A stretch of DNA of 64,000 nt from Hymenobacter cavernae (GCF_014641455.1 NZ_BMHT01000004.1:154025-218024), one strand, 5' to 3'. Shown: positions 7,856-18,142, counted from the first letter of the stretch. Notes: generated by a model from the letters alone, not told the origin. Numbers and translations are program-made.

Positions 7856-10837
7856 ATGCAACGAATTTTCCTCTTACTTACAACCCTGCTGCTGCTGGTC
7901 AGTGCCGCGCAGGCTCAGACCCGAACCCTCACCGGCCAGGTGGTAAGCAGCGACAAAGGTGAAGCGCTGCCTGGCGTCACGATAGTGGTGAAAGGCACCA
8001 CCAACGGTAACTCAACCGATAGTGAAGGCCGCTTTACCATTCAGGTTGCTGATAAAACGGATGTTATCCTTACCATCTCTTACCTGGGCTATAAAAGTCA
8101 GGAGCTAGCCGTGAGGCCCGACCAGACCCGGGTGGAAATCCGGCTCTCGCAAGAAGCCGCGGCCCTGGATGACGTCGTCGTGATTGGCTACGGCACCGTG
8201 AAAAAGCGCGACCTGACCGGCGCGGTATCTTCGGTGAAAGGAGAAGAAGTAACCAAGCTGCCGGTAACAACCGTGACGGAGGCGCTCCAGGGCAAAATTC
8301 CGGGTGCCGATATCACCCGCGCCAACGGCTATGCCGGCCAGGGCGCCTCAATCCGGATTCGGGGCAACCGTTCCATTGCCAATCCCAGCGCTTCCAACAA
8401 CGTGCTCTACATCGTGGATGGGGTGCAGGGCGTAAACGCGGCCGACATCGACCCGAACGACGTGCAAAGCATTGAGGTGCTGAAAGATGCATCTTCTACG
8501 GCCATCTACGGTTCGCGCGGTGCCAACGGCGTCATTATCATCACGACCAAGCGCGGCAGCGTCGGTAAGCCCAAGATTACGTTCAACGCCTACTCGGGCG
8601 TTACGAAGGTGGCCGGCTACGGCGAGTTCATGAGCGGCCCCGAGTACGTGGCCTTCCGCCGCGAAGCCTTCCGGGCTACGGGCACCTGGAACAGTCCCGC
8701 CGACGATTCCAAAGTGTTCAACCCCAATCAGCTGGCCGCCATTGAAAACGGCGAGTACGTGAACTGGCCCGACCAGCTGCTGCACAAAGGCATGCAGCAG
8801 AACTACCAGGTCGGCCTCTCCGGCGGCTCCGAGAATACCAAGGTGTACTTCTCGCTGGGCTACTACGACGAGAAAGGCCTAATGAAGCTCGACCGCTTCA
8901 AGCGCTACACCACCCGCGCCAACATCGACCAGACGGTGAACAAGTGGCTGAAGGTGGGCGTGCAAACCCAGTTGGCCTACATCAACAACGACATCCGCCG
9001 CGACCCGTTCAACATCGCCTCGCAGATTGCGCCGCTCGGCCGCCCCTACGACGATGACGGCAACCTGGTCGTCTTCCCGCTGGGCGGCACGCAGGTGAAC
9101 CCCTTGGCCGATGAGCAGCCCGGCGCCTACCAGCGCAACACCAAAACTAACCGCATCACCGCCGCGGCTTACGTGGAGCTGACGCCGCTGGAAGGCCTGA
9201 GCCTGCGCTCAACCTTCGCGGCCAACTACGCCACTTCGGAGGCCGGCAGCTTCTACGGCCGCAACACCATTGATGGGCGTGGTGCCAACTCTCAGGCTTC
9301 TATTACGAACAACCAGAACCGCAACCTGAGCTGGGAAAACGTGCTGACGTACCAGAAGAGCTTGGGCGAACATTCGTTTACCCTCACCGGAGTAGCCAGC
9401 TATCTGTCGTTTACCAACACCAACAGCTTTGCCGGCGGCAACAACCAGGTGCTGCCTTCGCAGTCGTTCTACAACCTAGGTTCGGCCAACCAGAACCCTT
9501 TCTACGGCAGCGGCTTCTCCGAAAACAAGCTGATTTCGTTTACGGGCCGCATTAACTACAGCTTCAAAGGCCGGTATCTGCTCTCCATCACCAGCCGCAC
9601 CGACCTCTCGTCGAAGCTCGGGCCGGGTCATAAAGGGGCCAACTTTCCTTCCCTGGGCCTAGGTTGGCGCCTGATCGACGAACCGTTTATGCAAGACCTG
9701 AACCTCATCACTGAGCTGAAGCTGCGCGGCTCGTATGGCCTGTCGGGTAACGACGTAATCAATGCCTACGGTACGCAGAGTTCACTGACGAACACGTCGT
9801 TCTCGTACGGCGACGCCAACGCGGCACCTACTTACACCATCTCGCCCACCATCGGCAACCCGAACCTAGGTTGGGAAAAAACCTACACTACGGACTTCGG
9901 CGTAGACTTCGGCTTCTTCGACAACCGCATTACCGGTACCGTCGACTACTACGACGCGAAAACCAAGGACCTGATTTTCCCCTTTACGCTGCCGCTGCTG
10001 ACGGGCGTAACGACCGTGAACCGCAACATCGGCCGCACCCGCAACAAGGGTATCGAAGTGTCGTTGACTTCGCAGAACCTAAAAGGCAAGAGCTTTACGT
10101 GGTCGACCACGGCCACCTTTGCCCGCAACAAGGAAACCATTGTGGAGCTGCCCAACGGCAACGTGATTTCCGACGATTACCGTAACTCCCTCATTCAGGG
10201 GCAGCCCGCGCAGGTCTACTACGACTACGTGAAAACCGGCATCTGGCAGCTCGGTGAGGAAGCCGAAGCCGCCCAGTACGGCGCCATCCCCGGCGACCTG
10301 AAGGTGGCGGATATCTCCGGTCCGGATGGGGTGCCCGATGGCAAAATCACCTCCGCCGACCGCAAGGTAATCGGCTCGCGGGTGCCCGCCTGGACCGGTG
10401 GCCTCAGCAACGACCTGCGCTACAAAGGCTTCGACCTGAACGTGTTGCTGGTGGCCCGCGTGGGCCAGTGGATCAGCTCCGACTACTACGCCAAGTACAC
10501 CCGCAGCGGCGTCAACAACGGTGCCCGCGTCGATTACTGGACCCCCGAAAACCCCACCAACGCCTACCCACGCCCTAACGCAACCCGCTCGTTGAGCTAC
10601 GTGACGACCCTCACCGAGCGTCAGGCTTCCTTCGCCAAGCTGCGCAACGTGACCCTAGGTTACACCCTGCCGAAGTCCATCGTCGGCAAGGCCAAAATCG
10701 ACAACGTGCGCGTGTATGTGTCGGGCCGTAACCTACACACTTTCAGCGACCTGAAAGACTTCGACCCGGAAGGAGAAGGAGTTATCGACCGGCCGCTGAA
10801 CCGCGCTTATGTAATTGGTCTGAACGTGGGCTTTTAA
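7856..10837 (+). CDS. SusC/RagA family TonB-linked outer membrane transporter
   Basis: A 993-residue outer-membrane protein of typical SusC size. It has a signal peptide (about residues 1-20, ending AAQAQ), a carboxypeptidase-regulatory-like beta-sandwich (about 24-100, TLTGQVVSSDKGEALPGVTI), a TonB-box region (DDVVVIGYGTVKKRDLTGAV), a plug domain, the conserved VLKDASSTAIYGSRGANGVI motif, and a 22-strand barrel ending in a terminal Phe (VIGLNVGF). With SusD, 15 bp downstream, it should import pectin-derived oligosaccharides into the periplasm using TonB energy. There is no STN domain, so no signalling to an anti-sigma factor is expected. Confidence 0.97.
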   Translation: MQRIFLLLTTLLLLVSAAQAQTRTLTGQVVSSDKGEALPGVTIVVKGTTNGNSTDSEGRFTIQVADKTDVILTISYLGYKSQELAVRPDQTRVEIRLSQEAAALDDVVVIGYGTVKKRDLTGAVSSVKGEEVTKLPVTTVTEALQGKIPGADITRANGYAGQGASIRIRGNRSIANPSASNNVLYIVDGVQGVNAADIDPNDVQSIEVLKDASSTAIYGSRGANGVIIITTKRGSVGKPKITFNAYSGVTKVAGYGEFMSGPEYVAFRREAFRATGTWNSPADDSKVFNPNQLAAIENGEYVNWPDQLLHKGMQQNYQVGLSGGSENTKVYFSLGYYDEKGLMKLDRFKRYTTRANIDQTVNKWLKVGVQTQLAYINNDIRRDPFNIASQIAPLGRPYDDDGNLVVFPLGGTQVNPLADEQPGAYQRNTKTNRITAAAYVELTPLEGLSLRSTFAANYATSEAGSFYGRNTIDGRGANSQASITNNQNRNLSWENVLTYQKSLGEHSFTLTGVASYLSFTNTNSFAGGNNQVLPSQSFYNLGSANQNPFYGSGFSENKLISFTGRINYSFKGRYLLSITSRTDLSSKLGPGHKGANFPSLGLGWRLIDEPFMQDLNLITELKLRGSYGLSGNDVINAYGTQSSLTNTSFSYGDANAAPTYTISPTIGNPNLGWEKTYTTDFGVDFGFFDNRITGTVDYYDAKTKDLIFPFTLPLLTGVTTVNRNIGRTRNKGIEVSLTSQNLKGKSFTWSTTATFARNKETIVELPNGNVISDDYRNSLIQGQPAQVYYDYVKTGIWQLGEEAEAAQYGAIPGDLKVADISGPDGVPDGKITSADRKVIGSRVPAWTGGLSNDLRYKGFDLNVLLVARVGQWISSDYYAKYTRSGVNNGARVDYWTPENPTNAYPRPNATRSLSYVTTLTERQASFAKLRNVTLGYTLPKSIVGKAKIDNVRVYVSGRNLHTFSDLKDFDPEGEGVIDRPLNRAYVIGLNVGF

Positions 10838-10852
10838 TTCGACTAGTCAGCC

Positions 10853-12589
10853 ATGAATAAGATCATTCGCCCCCTAGCTCTTGCGCTGCTGGTCCTGGCA
10901 GCCTCCGCCTGCGAAAAACAGCTGGAAGAATATAACCCAAGCGGCGCCACGGCCGAGGCCGTGTTTACGACCCCTGAGGGCATCGAAACCGCTATCAACG
11001 GCACCTACACCTACAACCGCGCTATCTACGGCAAAGAATCCGGCTACGCCCTGCTGGAAATGGGTACCGATATCTGGACTAACGCCGCCAACAACGGCGC
11101 CACCTCCACCAACGGCGTGACCCCGCAGCCGTCGCTGATGACCTACCAGGGCCTGAACGCGGATAACGTCTGGGTGAAAAACAATCTGTGGCAGCAGTGC
11201 TACGCCGGTATCAACCTCTGCAACCAGGCCATCAAGTACATCGGCACGGCCAACGTGACGGTGGCGCGCCGGCCGTCGGCGGAGGCGGAAGTTCGCTTCA
11301 TGCGGGCCTGGTACTACTACCTATTGGCGGAGAACTTCGGGCCGGTGCCGCTGCGCCTGGAGCCTACCGAGGGCGTAGTAACCACCGCCACCCGCGCCTC
11401 CGTAGACGACGTGTATGCACAGGTGCTGCTCGACCTAGAGTTTGCGCTGGTTAATCTGCCCGTGACCTTGGCCGCTTACCCGGTCCCGGCTACGGCCAGC
11501 GACTATGGCCGCATTACCCGGCCCGCCGCTGAGGCCTTCGCGGCCAAAGTGTATCTCACGCGGGGCCAGTACCAGCGCGCCGCCAACTACGCCCGCAAAG
11601 TCACGACCGGCTACACCAGCCAAGGCATCCGGCTGCTCGCCAGCTACGCCGACCTCTGGAACATCAATAACCAGCGCAACTCGGAGGTGCTGTGGGCGGT
11701 GAACTACTCCACCAACCTGACCTTCAACGCGGGCAGCAACCTAGGTCACACCTTCTTTTTGATGGACTACAACACGTTGCCCGGCATGACGCGCGACGTG
11801 GCCAACGGCTTTGCCAACGTGCGCTACATGCCCACGCGCTTCCTGCTGAATCTGTATAACGAGCAGAACGACAGCCGTTACGCGGCCTCCTTCAAGCAGG
11901 CGTGGCTGGCCAACAATGCGACTACCATTCAAAAATGGTCGCCGGCGGAAGTAAGCCAGAACGCGGCCCTGGCGCCGCTGCTGAACCAGAACAAATTTGC
12001 CGTAGGCGACACGGCCGTGCTGACTACCAAGCGCAGCATCCCGAACTTTCAGCAGCAGTACACCACACGTTTCCGGTTCCGCACCTACGACATCGACGAT
12101 ATCTACAACGCCGACGGCACGCCCAAGGACCGGTTTCACTACCCATCGCTGCGCAAGTTTGACGACCCGACCCGCGCCTCGGCCACCGAAACCCAAAGCT
12201 CCCGCGACGTCTTCATCCTGCGCGTAGGCGACATCGCCCTGATCGGGGCCGAAGCGCAGGTGCGCCTCAACAAACCCGACTCGGCGGCTTACTACGTGAA
12301 CCTGGTGCGCACCCGTGCCGCGCTGCCCGGCCGCACGGCCGCCATGCAGGTCACGGCTGCTCAGATGAACCTGGACTTCATCCTTGATGAGCGGGCCCGC
12401 GAGCTGGCTGGCGAGCAGGTACGCTGGCTCGACCTTAAGCGCACCGGCAAGCTGCTGGAGCGCGTGCGCAACAACAACCCCGACGCCAAGAACGACATCA
12501 AGGATTTCCACGTGCTGCGCCCCATCCCGCAGAGCGACATCGATGCCGTGACGAGCAAAGGTGATTTTCAACAGAATCCTGGGTACTAG
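10853..12589 (+). CDS. SusD/RagB family outer membrane glycan-binding lipoprotein
   Basis: A 578-residue lipoprotein with lipobox LAASAC (Cys20), a TPR-rich SusD fold and the usual family signatures: an early NGTYTYNRAIYG segment, EVRFMRAWYYYLLAENFGPVPL, a late FILDERARELAGEQVRWLDLKRTG, and the family-type ending NPGY. It is expected at the cell surface as the glycan-capturing lid on the SusC pore. It starts 15 bp after susC, so the two are certainly co-transcribed. Substrate specificity cannot be read directly; the surrounding PL1, GH140, GH141 and rhamnosidase genes point to RG-II or a related pectin. Confidence 0.96.
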   Translation: MNKIIRPLALALLVLAASACEKQLEEYNPSGATAEAVFTTPEGIETAINGTYTYNRAIYGKESGYALLEMGTDIWTNAANNGATSTNGVTPQPSLMTYQGLNADNVWVKNNLWQQCYAGINLCNQAIKYIGTANVTVARRPSAEAEVRFMRAWYYYLLAENFGPVPLRLEPTEGVVTTATRASVDDVYAQVLLDLEFALVNLPVTLAAYPVPATASDYGRITRPAAEAFAAKVYLTRGQYQRAANYARKVTTGYTSQGIRLLASYADLWNINNQRNSEVLWAVNYSTNLTFNAGSNLGHTFFLMDYNTLPGMTRDVANGFANVRYMPTRFLLNLYNEQNDSRYAASFKQAWLANNATTIQKWSPAEVSQNAALAPLLNQNKFAVGDTAVLTTKRSIPNFQQQYTTRFRFRTYDIDDIYNADGTPKDRFHYPSLRKFDDPTRASATETQSSRDVFILRVGDIALIGAEAQVRLNKPDSAAYYVNLVRTRAALPGRTAAMQVTAAQMNLDFILDERARELAGEQVRWLDLKRTGKLLERVRNNNPDAKNDIKDFHVLRPIPQSDIDAVTSKGDFQQNPGY

Positions 12590-12599
12590 CAGTAAAAAA

Positions 12600-12638
12600 G
12601 AACGTCATGCTGAGCTTGTCGAAGCATCTCGCGTGCAG
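12600..12638 (+). repeat. Solitary B-type repeat arm
   Basis: A single copy of the dispersed core TCATGCTGAGCTTG with its AGAACG-like lead and GCATCTCGCG tail, 11 bp after the SusD stop. A degenerate partner (GAGACGCTTC...CCGAAGCG) follows at about 12671-12708. It lies between SusD and the pectate lyase gene. Confidence 0.7.
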
Positions 12639-12727
12639 TGGTAAACCTGATGCTAACTCAACGAAGTGGTAGAGACGCTTCATCTGGCGTCCGCTTGCCG
12701 AAGCGTGCCTAACCCTTTCCAAGCATA

Positions 12728-14386
12728 ATGAATAAGAACCTAGCTTTCCTAACTCTTCTACTGGCGGCCGGCACGGCGCGGCCCGCGTGGGCACAATATC
12801 CCACCATTCCGCCCGACGTGGAGGCGAAAGCCGAAGCGGCTCTGGCCGAGGCGCAGAAGCGCTCCGATGAAGCCTGGTCGAAGGCCTTGCCCATTGTGGA
12901 GCAGGAAGCCAAAGCGGGCAAGCCGTTCGTGCCCTGGGCGGCGAAGCCCTCCGATTTGCCGCAGTCGGATAGGCTAGCTTTCCCCGGCGCGGAAGGCGGC
13001 GGCGCGCATTCGTTCGGCGGGCGGGGCGGCAAAGTGTACGTGGTAACCACCCTCGCCGACAGCGGCCCCGGCAGCCTGCGCGAAGCCTGCGAACAGGGCG
13101 GCGCCCGCATCGTGGTGTTCAACGTGGCCGGCATCATTCAGCTCAAAAGCCCGATCATTATCCGGGCGCCCTACATCACCATTGCCGGCCAAACGGCCCC
13201 CGGCGACGGAGTGTGCGTGGCCGGCGAATCGGTGTGGCTGAACACCCACGATGTGGTGGTGCGCTACCTGCGTTTCCGCCGCGGCGCTACCGAGGTGGGC
13301 CGCCGCGACGATGCGCTGGGCGGCAACCCAGTGGGCAACATTATGATTGACCACGTCTCGGCCTCCTGGGGCCTGGATGAGAACATGTCGATGTACCGGC
13401 ACGTGTACCACAACCCCGAAACCGGCAAAGCCGACAAGCTGCCGACGGTGAACGTGACCATTCAAAACTCCATCTTCTCGGAGGCGCTGGACTACTACAA
13501 TCACGCTTTCGGCAGCACCATCGGGGGGCTGAACAGCACGTTCATGCGGAACCTGTGGGCCAACAACATCAGCCGCAACCCTTCAGTGGGCATGTACGGC
13601 GACTTTGGCTTCGCCAACAACGTGGTGTTCAACTGGTGGAACCGCTCGGCCGACGGCGGCGACAACCGTTCGGAGTACAACTTTGTGAACAACTACTACA
13701 AGCCCGGCCCCATCACGCCGCTCGATAAGCCCATCAGCTACCGCATCCTCAAGCCCGAGGCCAGCCGCGACAAAAAGCTAGGTCTGGTGTTCGGCAAAGC
13801 TTATGTGGCCGGCAACGTCATTGAAGGTAACGAGAAGATTACCAAGGACAACTGGGCCGGCGGCGTGCAGCTGGAAGACGTACCCGACGCGGATAAAATC
13901 CTGGCTAGCATCCGCACCGACAAGCCCTTTGCCATGCCGAACGTTACCATAATTCCCGCGCAAGAGGCCTACCAGTACGTGCTGGCCAACGTAGGCGCCA
14001 CCCTACCCAAGCGCGACGCCGTTGATGCCCGCATTGTGGAGGAAGCACGCACCGGCAAAATCACCTACGCCAAAGACGCGAAGCCTTCAGAAAAGAGTCC
14101 TTACATCAAGCGCCGTCTGCCCGAAGATTCCTATAAGCAGGGCATCATCACCAGCCCGGCCCAAGTCGGCGGCTATCCCACCTACCAAGGCAAGCCCTAC
14201 CAGGATACCGACAAAGACGGCATGCCCGACGATTGGGAGAAAAAGCACGGCCTCAACCCCAAAGACGCCTCCGACGCCACCAAAGACCGCGACAAAGACG
14301 GCTACAGCAACATCGAAGAGTTCCTGAACAGCGCAGTCGACATCCAAAAAGTGAAGCCCGCGCCGCAAGGTCAGCGCAAGTCGTAG
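12728..14386 (+). CDS. Pectate lyase, polysaccharide lyase family 1, with C-terminal Ca-binding motif
   Basis: A 552-residue secreted protein: signal peptide (1-23), a helical linker (about 28-75), then a right-handed beta-helix from FPGAEGGGAHSFGGRGG (about residue 85) through ADSGPGSLREA and the VMIDHVSASWGLDE-type strand to about residue 420. It should cleave de-esterified homogalacturonan by beta-elimination. The C-terminus has an acidic calcium-binding stretch (DTDKDGMPDDWEKKHGLNP, then DRDKDGYSNIEEF), as in many Bacteroidota PL1 enzymes. The Bacteroides thetaiotaomicron RG-II locus also contains a PL1. It probably acts at the surface or in the periplasm to release the RG-II-bearing backbone. 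Confidence 0.88.
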   Translation: MNKNLAFLTLLLAAGTARPAWAQYPTIPPDVEAKAEAALAEAQKRSDEAWSKALPIVEQEAKAGKPFVPWAAKPSDLPQSDRLAFPGAEGGGAHSFGGRGGKVYVVTTLADSGPGSLREACEQGGARIVVFNVAGIIQLKSPIIIRAPYITIAGQTAPGDGVCVAGESVWLNTHDVVVRYLRFRRGATEVGRRDDALGGNPVGNIMIDHVSASWGLDENMSMYRHVYHNPETGKADKLPTVNVTIQNSIFSEALDYYNHAFGSTIGGLNSTFMRNLWANNISRNPSVGMYGDFGFANNVVFNWWNRSADGGDNRSEYNFVNNYYKPGPITPLDKPISYRILKPEASRDKKLGLVFGKAYVAGNVIEGNEKITKDNWAGGVQLEDVPDADKILASIRTDKPFAMPNVTIIPAQEAYQYVLANVGATLPKRDAVDARIVEEARTGKITYAKDAKPSEKSPYIKRRLPEDSYKQGIITSPAQVGGYPTYQGKPYQDTDKDGMPDDWEKKHGLNPKDASDATKDRDKDGYSNIEEFLNSAVDIQKVKPAPQGQRKS

Positions 14387-14389
14387 CGT

Positions 14390-14504
14390 GTAGAGACACA
14401 TACTTGTGTCTCGTCGTTGAACGAACGAGCCAGAACGATCCGGGCTAGAAAAACCTAGGTCAACAACATCAGCAACGCAAGGAGACACAAGTATGTGTCT
14501 CTAC
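14390..14504. repeat. C-type repeat C1 (two covarying hairpins)
   Basis: Left arm 14390-14412 folds as GAGACACA-TACT-TGTGTCTC and right arm 14481-14504 as GAGACACA-AGTA-TGTGTCTC. The spacer contains the conserved pieces CGTTGAACGA, CCTAGGT and AACAACATC. It occupies the first part of the 357-bp gap between PL1 and the next gene. Other copies use different stem bases but keep the pairing. Confidence 0.85.
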
Positions 14505-14564
14505 ATGCGAAACGTGAGAAAGAGTGATTTATACCCGTGTATTATAGCCTATTACTAAAGGAAA

Positions 14565-14674
14565 TGTGTCGTGTTGAGCCGGCTAAACGAAGGAAGACGC
14601 AAGCTAAGCAGCTCTTTCGCTCTGACGTGGGACTCGGAGCGGGGGAGGTGCTTCGGCCGGCTCAGCATGACACG
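14565..14674. repeat. Degenerate B-type inverted repeat
   Basis: Arms 14565-14584 and 14655-14674 are diverged copies of the TCATGCTGAGC family (GTGTTGAGCCGGCT against GCCGGCTCAGCATGACAC). The remaining 70 bp before the next gene shows no feature I can support. Confidence 0.6.
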
Positions 14675-14743
14675 CTTTCCTATTCTTGACGAACGTAAAA
14701 GCGCAACACCCGACTACCCAGAACCGAAAACCGAACCTAGATT

Positions 14744-17700
14744 TTGATACCCCCTCGTCCGCTTTCTGTGTCTGGTAGAAAGAGTCTGCCGCTTCAACTA
14801 CTTACGTGGGTGGTCGTGGGGTGCTTGGCTTGGCCTAGCTCCGCAATTGCCCAAAAGCCCAAAGTCGTTAAGCCGCTACCACCGCTCTCAGCCGAAAAAG
14901 GCGACAAGCTGGTGTACGTGGCCGATGAGAAAGGCAACCGCATTCCGGACTTCTCTTATTGCGGCTACGCGGCCAGCGAAAAAGCTATTCCAGACGCGCC
15001 CGTGCGTATCCTGGTACCCCTAAAATCCGGCGACGCCACCCAGCGCATTCAAGCCGCCCTCGACTACGTCGCCACACTACCGGCTAGCCGCGACGGTATC
15101 CGCGGCGCGGTGTTGCTGGAAAAAGGCACCTACGAAGTAGCCGGCGGCTTGCAGATCAAAGCCTCTGGCGTGGTGCTGCGCGGCAGCGGTATGGGCGAAG
15201 ACGGCACCATCTTGCTAGGCAGCGGCCTGAGTCGCGAAACGCTTGTTCGCATCCTAGGCAAGAACGACCGTAAGCTCGACGCCGCCGTGCCCGTGGCTGA
15301 TGCCTACGTGCCAGTAAACGCCACCAAGATTCGCGTGGCGAAAGCCGGCACCTTCAAAACCGGCGACCAAGTGCTGGTGCACCGGCCTACGACCAAGGAG
15401 TGGTTGCAAGAGCTAGGTACACTAGAGTTTGGCGGCGGCATCTCGGCCCTCGGGTGGAAGCCTGGCACCCGCGAAATCGACTGGGACCGGCAAGTGGTTG
15501 CCGTGGAAGGCGACGTGCTAACCCTGGATGCCCCGCTCACCACTGCCCTCGACGCTACGTACGGCGGTGGCACCGTGCGCACCTACCGCTGGCCGAGTCG
15601 TATCACGCAAGTAGGGGTCGAAAATCTGCGTTGCCGCTCCACCTTCGACGCCAAGAACCCCAAAGACGAGGCGCACCGCTGGATGGCCATTACCCTCGAA
15701 AACACCGCCGACGCCTGGGTGCGTCAGGTGGTGTTTGAGCATTTTGCCGGTTCTGCCGTGGCAGCTTTCGAAACGGCCAAGCGCGTGACGGTGGAAGACT
15801 GCAAGAACCTAGCTCCGGTGTCGGAAATAGGTGGGCAGCGTCGCAACGCCTTCTACACCAATGGCCAACAAACGCTTTTTCAGCGCCTCTACTCTGAGCA
15901 TGGCTACCATGATTTTGCCGTGGGGTATGCCGCACCCGGCCCGAATGCCTTTGTGCAGGGGCAAACGTACGAGTCCCTGAGCTTCAGCGGGGCTACGGAT
16001 AGCTGGGCCTCGGGCGTGCTGTTTGATGTGGTGAACATCGACGGTAACGCCCTGAGCTACGCCAACCGCGGCCAAGACGGACAAGGCGCCGGCTGGTGCG
16101 CCGCCAACAGCGTGTTCTGGCAGTGCACCGCCGCCCGCATCGATTGCTTTCAACCCCCCACGGCCCAAAACTGGGCGTTTGGCAGTTGGGCGCAATTTCA
16201 GGGCAACGGCTACTGGGGCGAGTCGAACAACAGCATTCAGCCGCGCAGCCTCTACTACGCCCAACTCGCTGAGCGCCTAGGTAAGAACCTAGCCGTGCAG
16301 CCGCACGTGATGCCGGTGCAAACCGAAGCCTCCAGCAGCCCGAGCGTGAAAGTGGCGAATGAGCTAACGGCCAACTCGACCCAACCTGCCCCGCAGCTTG
16401 CCAACTGGATTTCCCAAGCCAGTCAGCGCCAGCCGATTCCGGTGGCAGCCGGTGGGGCCAAAACCATTGATCAAGTAAAAACAAAGTCCTCGGCCAGCCA
16501 GCCGTCGGCGGCGCCCATGCGCGTCGTCAACGGCTGGCTGGTGCGAGGCACCAACCTAGTGACCGGCAGCCGCCAAGATGTGCCGTGGTGGAACAGCAGC
16601 GTGCGGCCCGAGGTGTTGAAGTCGGCCGGCGAAGCCATTACGCGCTACGTGCCCGGTCGCACCGGCCGCGGCCTCACCGACGACCTAGCCCAGCTCACCG
16701 ACTCCATGCTCAGCCGTCACCAAGTCGGTATCGAGCAGAACTACGCCCTCTGGTACGAGCGCCGCCGCGATGACCACGAGCGGGTGCGCCGCCTCGACGG
16801 CGACGTATGGCCACCGTTCTACGAAGTGCCCTTTGCGCGTAGCGGCCAAGAAACCGCCTGGGACGGCCTGAGCAAGTACGACCTCACCAAGTACAACCCG
16901 TGGTACTGGGGCCGCCTGCGTCAGTTTGCCGACCTAGCTGACCAGAAAGGCTTGGTGCTCATTCATCAGAACTACTTCCAGCACAACATCATCGAGGCCG
17001 GCGCGCACTACGCTGATTTCACTTGGCGCCCCGTCAACAACATCAATAACACGGGCTTTCCCGAGCCGCCCCCGTACGCCGGCGACAAGCGCATCTTCAT
17101 GGCCGAGCAGTTCTATGACGTCAACCATCCGGTACGGCGGGCGTTGCACCGGGCCTACATTCGGCAGTGTCTCAATAACTTCACGGCGAATAACGGCGTC
17201 ATTCAGCTGATCGGGGCGGAGTTCACCGGTCCGCTGCATTTTGTGCAGTTCTGGCTCGATACCATCAAGGAGTGGGAGCAGGAAACCGGCAAAAACGCCC
17301 TCGTGGGCCTAAGCACGACCAAAGATGTGCAAGACGCCATCCTCGCCGATCCGGCCCGCGCCGCCGTGGTCAACATCATCGACATTCGCTACTGGCACTA
17401 TCAAGCCGACGGGAAGGCTTACGCGCCAGAAGGCGGCCAGAACCTAGCTCCGCGCCAGCACGCGCGCTTGCTCAAGCCCAAAGCTAGCTCCTTCGACCAA
17501 GTATACCGCGCCGTGCACGAGTACCGCCAGCGCTACCCCGAAAAAGCCGTTATCTACTCCGGCGACGGCGCCGACAAGTTTGGCTGGGCCGTGCTGATGG
17601 CCGGTGGTTCGCTGCCCGATGTGCCAGCCGTGCCAGAGGCTAGGTTCCTGGCGGATGCGGCCGCTATGCCCGTGGTGGCGCAGCCTACCGAGCAGCCAGA

Positions 17701-17938
17701 AAATACGGCCAAGCAGTTTGCCCTAGCTAGCCCCGGCAAGTCCTACATCCAATACTGCGACGCCAATATGCCCGCCCAAATTGATCTGAGCAAAGCCACC
17801 GGCTCGTTCCGGGTGCATTGGCTCGATGCAAAAGATGGTCACCTTATCGGGAAAGAGCAGAAGGTGAAAGGCGGCAAAGCCTTGGAACTGAAGAACCCGC
17901 AAGCCTCGCCCGCTATCCTGTGGGTGGAGCATGCATAA
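14744..17938 (+). CDS. Secreted two-domain protein: N-terminal parallel beta-helix (pectate-lyase-like) and C-terminal barrel-like domain
   Basis: I do not recognise a characterised homologue. The 1064-residue product has a signal peptide ending SSAIAQ, a Pectate_lyase_3-like beta-helix (about residues 75-490, with ATQRIQAALDYVATLP and GVVLRGSGMGEDGTILLG), a low-complexity linker (about 520-590), and a second domain (about 590-985) resembling a (beta/alpha)-barrel hydrolase with many aromatics (NPWYWGRLRQFADLADQKG, VIYSGDGADKFGWAV). The C-terminal part could be a DUF6298/DUF4955-type module, but I cannot confirm that. The start is uncertain: TTG at 14744, or the GTG eight codons later (MSGRKSLPLQ). 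Between PL1 and GH140, it probably acts on pectin in the periplasm. Confidence 0.6.
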   Translation: MIPPRPLSVSGRKSLPLQLLTWVVVGCLAWPSSAIAQKPKVVKPLPPLSAEKGDKLVYVADEKGNRIPDFSYCGYAASEKAIPDAPVRILVPLKSGDATQRIQAALDYVATLPASRDGIRGAVLLEKGTYEVAGGLQIKASGVVLRGSGMGEDGTILLGSGLSRETLVRILGKNDRKLDAAVPVADAYVPVNATKIRVAKAGTFKTGDQVLVHRPTTKEWLQELGTLEFGGGISALGWKPGTREIDWDRQVVAVEGDVLTLDAPLTTALDATYGGGTVRTYRWPSRITQVGVENLRCRSTFDAKNPKDEAHRWMAITLENTADAWVRQVVFEHFAGSAVAAFETAKRVTVEDCKNLAPVSEIGGQRRNAFYTNGQQTLFQRLYSEHGYHDFAVGYAAPGPNAFVQGQTYESLSFSGATDSWASGVLFDVVNIDGNALSYANRGQDGQGAGWCAANSVFWQCTAARIDCFQPPTAQNWAFGSWAQFQGNGYWGESNNSIQPRSLYYAQLAERLGKNLAVQPHVMPVQTEASSSPSVKVANELTANSTQPAPQLANWISQASQRQPIPVAAGGAKTIDQVKTKSSASQPSAAPMRVVNGWLVRGTNLVTGSRQDVPWWNSSVRPEVLKSAGEAITRYVPGRTGRGLTDDLAQLTDSMLSRHQVGIEQNYALWYERRRDDHERVRRLDGDVWPPFYEVPFARSGQETAWDGLSKYDLTKYNPWYWGRLRQFADLADQKGLVLIHQNYFQHNIIEAGAHYADFTWRPVNNINNTGFPEPPPYAGDKRIFMAEQFYDVNHPVRRALHRAYIRQCLNNFTANNGVIQLIGAEFTGPLHFVQFWLDTIKEWEQETGKNALVGLSTTKDVQDAILADPARAAVVNIIDIRYWHYQADGKAYAPEGGQNLAPRQHARLLKPKASSFDQVYRAVHEYRQRYPEKAVIYSGDGADKFGWAVLMAGGSLPDVPAVPEARFLADAAAMPVVAQPTEQPENTAKQFALASPGKSYIQYCDANMPAQIDLSKATGSFRVHWLDAKDGHLIGKEQKVKGGKALELKNPQASPAILWVEHA

Positions 17939-17946
17939 TTCAAAAA

Positions 17947-18142
17947 AACGTCATGCTGAGCTTGCCGAAGCATCTTTACCACTTCGTTGAACAATTGTAG
18001 AGACGCAACACTTTGCGTCTCCTCGTTGAACGACCTGCCTAGAACGACCTAGGCAAACAACATCCGCAACGACGAGACGCAAAGTGTTGCGTCTCTACAC
18101 CCGGCAACGGCGCGAGAGCTTCAACCAGCTCAGCATGAAACG
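17947..18142. repeat. Nested B/C composite repeat (copy C2 inside B arms)
   Basis: Outer B arm at 17947-17977 and its diverged partner at 18112-18142 enclose C-type arms 17997-18021 (stem GAGACGCAA, loop CACT) and 18074-18098 (loop AGTG). The conserved spacer has GTTGAACGAC, AGAACGACCTAGG and AACAACATC. It fills most of the gap before the GH140 gene. Confidence 0.85.
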
